Below, piece by piece: positions 61,336 to 64,000 of a stretch of 64,000 nt of DNA; the stretch's first letter is position 1; each line of letters starts with the position of its first letter. The notes under the pieces were generated by a model. The model had not been told where the DNA came from, searched no databases, and worked only from the letters and a program-made list of their open reading frames with translations. The stretch is from the NCBI GenBank assembly GCA_910585465.1, contig CAJUEW010000001.1, positions 477,849-541,848 on the forward strand, read 5' to 3'. The position numbers were made by a program, and so were the translations under genes. This DNA comes from an uncultured Lachnospiraceae bacterium (GTDB lineage: Bacteria > Bacillota > Clostridia > Lachnospirales > Lachnospiraceae).

Positions 61336-62183
61336 TTTTCCCCCTTTACATATAGAAGCATGATTTCATCAAGCGTTGCCGGAACAACCAGGGCTTCCGG
61401 ATATTTTTTCTGCATCCTCTCCCGGTTTGAAACAAGAATCTGCCATTCGCAGTCTATTTTACGATATGTAATGATATCAGATTTATCCAGTGCGTCAAAT
61501 TGCGCCGCACCGCACTTGATGATACCGTACTGTCCACTCAGTTCCTCTTTCGATTTCTCAAAAATCACTTTCCCTTCATGGATAAATACAATAAAATCAG
61601 CAATCTTCTCCAGATCACTGGTAATGTGGGAGGACATCAGTATGGAATGATCTTCCTCCTGCACAAAATGTAAGAGCATATCCAGAATATCATCCCGGAC
61701 AACCGGATCCAGGCCGCTGGTAGCCTCGTCCAGAATCAGCATCCTGGAATGATGGGAGAATGCGACAGAGATTGCCAGCTTCATCTTCATTCCCTTTGAA
61801 AACTGCCTGATCTGCTTGTCGGGCGGCAGGGAAAACTCTTTTAACAGTCTGAAATAAACCTGTTCGTCCCATGACTTATAAATATTCTTCATAACCCGGT
61901 TCAGTTTCCGGGGAGAAAGAATTTCAGGATAATTGCTGCCGTCAAACACAACGCCAATATATTCTTTCGTATCCCTGCTCAGCTCCTGGCTGCCTAAAAT
62001 GGAAACAATGCCATCTTCTTTTTGAATCAGCCCTAAAATAGCGTTAAGCGTTGTGCTTTTTCCCGCGCCGTTTTCTCCAATCAGTCCAACGATAGAACCG
62101 TTTGGAACAGTAAACGAAACATGATCCAAAATAAAATCCTGATAGGTTTTTGTGAGTCCTGATACTGCCAGAGCATTTGTCAT
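61332..62183 (-). CDS. ABC transporter ATPase, YtrB-like
   Basis: 283 residues with Walker A GENGAGKSTTLNAI, signature QFSKGMKMKLAISVAF, Walker B MLILDEATSGLDP and SSHITSDLE. The DEATSGLD form and the length are typical of YtrB-type ATPases, which in Bacillus are induced by wall antibiotics. The start follows GAGGAGGATCAGCG. No GntR regulator is attached; the LytTR-type site upstream replaces it. Confidence 0.92.
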   Translation of the reverse strand: MTNALAVSGLTKTYQDFILDHVSFTVPNGSIVGLIGENGAGKSTTLNAILGLIQKEDGIVSILGSQELSRDTKEYIGVVFDGSNYPEILSPRKLNRVMKNIYKSWDEQVYFRLLKEFSLPPDKQIRQFSKGMKMKLAISVAFSHHSRMLILDEATSGLDPVVRDDILDMLLHFVQEEDHSILMSSHITSDLEKIADFIVFIHEGKVIFEKSKEELSGQYGIIKCGAAQFDALDKSDIITYRKIDCEWQILVSNRERMQKKYPEALVVPATLDEIMLLYVKGEK

Positions 62184-62239
62184 CGCTGATCCTCCTCATA
62201 CATGACAGCCTTTCCCGTCATCATTATTCTGAATATCTC

Positions 62240-62303
62240 ATTATAATCAACCCGTACTGCTAAGACAATAAAGCTGCTGTGAAATGCATTCTGGCTGCTG
62301 TAG
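62240..62303 (-). promoter_or_regulatory. LytTR-type operator-promoter, copy 2
   Basis: Minus strand: CTACAGCAG (62295-62303), spacer CCAGAATGCATT, TCACAGCAG (62274-62282), 28 bases, TATAAT (62240-62245), 56 bases before the YtrB-like ATPase gene. Same period, spacer and -10 distance as copies 1 and 3. The rest of 62184-62471 shows no gene. Confidence 0.82.
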
Positions 62304-62471
62304 GATGGCTATTTTCTTTTGCCGTTGTCCGGCAGGTTTCATTTTCATCCGTCAATCAAACAGGCTCAACTAATGATAGCTGTTTTTTTCGTCAAAAGCT
62401 TGTCCTCATAAAATTCTACTCAACTGAAAAACGCAGAATCGTTTTAAATGGAACATAGACAGTATTTTACA

Positions 62472-62511
62472 GGGAGAAAAGCCCCGCCATGATTGACAGA
62501 ACTTTTCTCCC
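62472..62511 (-). terminator. Terminator of the lipoprotein operon
   Basis: GGGAGAAAAG / CTTTTCTCCC, a perfect 10-bp stem with a 20-base loop, begins six bases after the lipoprotein stop. The downstream T content is modest, so efficiency is uncertain. Confidence 0.6.
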
Positions 62512-62516
62512 GATAT

Positions 62517-63017
62517 TTATTCAACTGTGATCACTACAATTTTCACAGCTTCAATAGGATGCTTTTCATCATCAAGCAGCCCCCGGTAACTGACCTCTAT
62601 TTTATCGCCTGCGGCAATTTGGAAATCTCCTTCTGCTGCCTGTGCACTCTCCGTGGAAAAGCCTTTCAATATCGGAACATTCTCCGTGGAAAAATGATAG
62701 AGCATATCATCTTCCGGAGTCCTGACTGTGATTACATTACCTTCATACTCTTCAACAATTCCGGCAATGGGATCTCCCTCCGGAACCTCCTCGTCTTCCG
62801 ATGAAGCGTTTTCATCCTCTTCTGCAAGCTCCGGCTTTGACGTTTCCATATCATTCGTTTCTGTTTCTGTCGTTTTTGTATCTGCAGTTTCTTCCTGATC
62901 CGTTTCCTGTCGGGAATCCGTATTCACAGATACCGCACCCTCTTTCGATTCCGATGAACAGGCGGTCATCCCCATCACGATAATTACCATAAATATCAGA
63001 ATAAATTTTCTTTTCAT
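62517..63017 (-). CDS. Lipoprotein, unknown function
   Basis: 166 residues from the ATG at 63017. Signal with lipobox MTAC (Cys about 20), a Thr/Glu-rich acidic linker (about 25-80), and a small beta domain at the end (GIVEEYEGNVITVRTPED, AAGDKIEVSYRGLLDDE) resembling an OB/DUF-type extracytoplasmic fold. Second gene of the LytTR-controlled lipoprotein operon. A role in trapping or sensing extracellular compounds is inferred. Confidence 0.7.
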   Translation of the reverse strand: MKRKFILIFMVIIVMGMTACSSESKEGAVSVNTDSRQETDQEETADTKTTETETNDMETSKPELAEEDENASSEDEEVPEGDPIAGIVEEYEGNVITVRTPEDDMLYHFSTENVPILKGFSTESAQAAEGDFQIAAGDKIEVSYRGLLDDEKHPIEAVKIVVITVE

Positions 63018-63032
63018 AATCTTTCTCACTTT

Positions 63033-63590
63033 CTAAAAGAATCGTATTTCTGCGGCATGAAATTCATCCTTTTCAAAGCTGCCTTTCATCTCAACAGACA
63101 TATACTCCTTCAAATCCTGAAATTCTGCCTCTTTGACCTCATTCCCTTCTCCATTTTCATCCGTGGTTTTTGCATAAAAACGGGTATCATCATCAAACAC
63201 CACATGAATCAGCTGGGAATCAGGAATATCAGCGTTAGAGCTTGGAGAACTGTATGATAAGGAACCGTCATCAAGAATGGTTACTTTCTTTTCTGCGATA
63301 AAAAATGAGTGCTCTTCCATCCGCCAGACCTTTCCCAGGAAATCGGCATCAACAGCATCCGCGACATCCGGCTCTAAAACCTGCCATTTGCCTGCCGCAT
63401 TTTCCTGGGGTGCTTCCGTGTTTCCGTCAGTATCTTCTGATGGCACATCATTTTGTTCCCCCGGTAATGCTTCGCCTGCCTGGGCCCTTTCTGTTTTAGC
63501 AGCTGATTCAGAGCCGGAACCGCATCCTGTAACCATTATGTTCAACATGCAGACAGTACCAAATAATATCATTGCCCTTTTTAGTTTCAT
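63033..63590 (-). CDS. Lipoprotein, unknown function
   Basis: 185 residues: lipobox VTGC (Cys about 23), a Gly/Glu/Thr-rich linker (to about 68), and a beta-rich outer domain (EEHSFFIAEKKVTILDDG, IHVVFDDDTRFYAKTTDENGEG, YMSVEMKGSFEKDEFHAAEI). It resembles its downstream neighbour in layout, which suggests duplication. AGGAGG precedes the ATG. Driven by the LytTR-type promoter copy 3. Confidence 0.72.
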   Translation of the reverse strand: MKLKRAMILFGTVCMLNIMVTGCGSGSESAAKTERAQAGEALPGEQNDVPSEDTDGNTEAPQENAAGKWQVLEPDVADAVDADFLGKVWRMEEHSFFIAEKKVTILDDGSLSYSSPSSNADIPDSQLIHVVFDDDTRFYAKTTDENGEGNEVKEAEFQDLKEYMSVEMKGSFEKDEFHAAEIRFF

Positions 63591-63628
63591 AAACTTTTGC
63601 CTCCTGATTATTTATAGAAATAACAGAT

Positions 63629-63692
63629 ATTATAGTCTGTCTAAATCGTTCAGACAATCAATTTGTTGTGAAATGCTTTCCGAATGCCGTAA
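63629..63692 (-). promoter_or_regulatory. LytTR-type operator-promoter, copy 3
   Basis: Minus strand: TTACGGCAT (63684-63692), spacer TCGGAAAGCATT, TCACAACAA (63663-63671), 28 bases, TATAAT (63629-63634), 38 bases before the first lipoprotein gene. The first repeat is the least conserved of the three copies. Confidence 0.8.
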
Positions 63693-63739
63693 ATATCATG
63701 AAATCTCCTTCTAACGAATATCTGTCTTCTCCGCCCATT

Positions 63740-63893
63740 TCAGCCCCTTGCAGGCAGTATTTCCAGGAATGCCTCCCATTTCTGCTCCGTCTCCTTCCAT
63801 GCTTCCAGAGCCGCCTCATATTCCGGGGTGCGCACATAGCTCTCCCGTTTCACGTTCTCCCCGTTCAGTGTGCCTAAGAACTGGGCAATCTTC
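63740..63893 (-). pseudogene. C-terminal fragment of an unrecognised protein
   Basis: An open frame enters from the IS3-like junction near 63893 and reads KIAQFLGTLNGENVKRESYV, EYEAALEAWKETEQKWEAFLE and so on to a stop at 63740. The charged helical end looks genuinely coding, but the N-terminal part is replaced by transposase DNA. I do not recognise it. Confidence 0.4.
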
Positions 63894-64000
63894 AGCCTGG
63901 ACGATGGCGATGTCCTCACTGCAAAACAGGTCAAAGAGCTCCAAGAACGCAATGCCCAATTAGAAGAAGAAAACCTCATCCTAAAAAAAGCGATTGCCAT
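63894..64000 (+). mobile_element. IS3-family OrfA, partial at the window edge
   Basis: The plus frame from 63894 reads SLDDGDVLTAKQVKELQERN then AQLEEENLILKKAIAI, the leucine-zipper C-terminus of IS3-type OrfA, and runs out of the window. The N-terminal HTH is missing on the left, so it begins as a truncated copy; OrfB may follow beyond 64000. Confidence 0.7.

Noticed and set aside
1..64000. CRISPR arrays, rRNA or tRNA genes
   Set aside because: No spaced identical repeats of array type and no conserved rRNA or tRNA sequence were seen on reading.

Overview
The window looks like the chromosome of a spore-forming Clostridia member, most likely Lachnospiraceae. The reasons are the family-typical runs mreB-recD2-comFC-cdaA-cdaR and uvrB-uvrA-murB-rapZ-whiA-crh, a PdaB-type sporulation deacetylase, strong GGAGG ribosome sites and AT-rich promoters. 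Almost every gene is on the minus strand. I saw no rRNA, tRNA or CRISPR array.

Left part, 1-38.3 kb (backbone). A partial citrate synthase is followed by LrgAB, a PdaB-like deacetylase, a GatD-like dehydrogenase overlapping an IspD/TarI-type cytidylyltransferase (possible CDP-alditol supply), and a lipoprotein barnase with its barstar. A cell-surface polysaccharide locus covers 5.8-17.4 kb: a DUF6020-like membrane protein, a secreted CotH protein, a HAD phosphatase, three GT2 glycosyltransferases, a MOP flippase and a DUF2142 protein. CdaA/CdaR (c-di-AMP), two membrane proteins, ComFC, RecD2 and MreB follow, then a SpoIID/peptidoglycan-binding-like protein, NadE, Hsp33, a methyltransferase, a Crh-like HPr with Glu at position 15, WhiA, RapZ, MurB, UvrA and UvrB.

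Middle part, 38.3-43 kb (accessory junction). Immediately behind uvrB lies a patchwork of decayed mobile DNA: a tyrosine-integrase C-terminus, an internally deleted IS110-type transposase, an intact RloA/RloB (AbiL-like) pair with a truncated gene behind it, an AbiE-type toxin-antitoxin remnant with an amber stop, and a frameshifted XRE regulator.

Right part, 43-64 kb (transport and signalling island). A BceRS-AB-like set (permease, ATPase, histidine kinase, OmpR regulator) is followed by a collapsed ATPase-permease fusion, DUF998 and GrpB genes, an ABC pair with small membrane proteins and a CPBP protease, a set of small membrane proteins, a GHKL kinase with a LytTR regulator, two more ABC transporters, a collapsed regulator-kinase remnant and two lipoproteins. 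The window ends inside an IS3-type OrfA.

The most notable result is a three-copy operator-promoter (near 58.2, 62.3 and 63.7 kb). Each copy has two 9-bp direct repeats with a 21-bp period and a conserved 12-bp spacer, followed after exactly 28 bases by TATAAT. The copies precede the operon encoding the LytTR regulator, an ABC transporter operon and a lipoprotein operon. This outlines a small local regulon, probably for sensing of and defence against an extracellular peptide.
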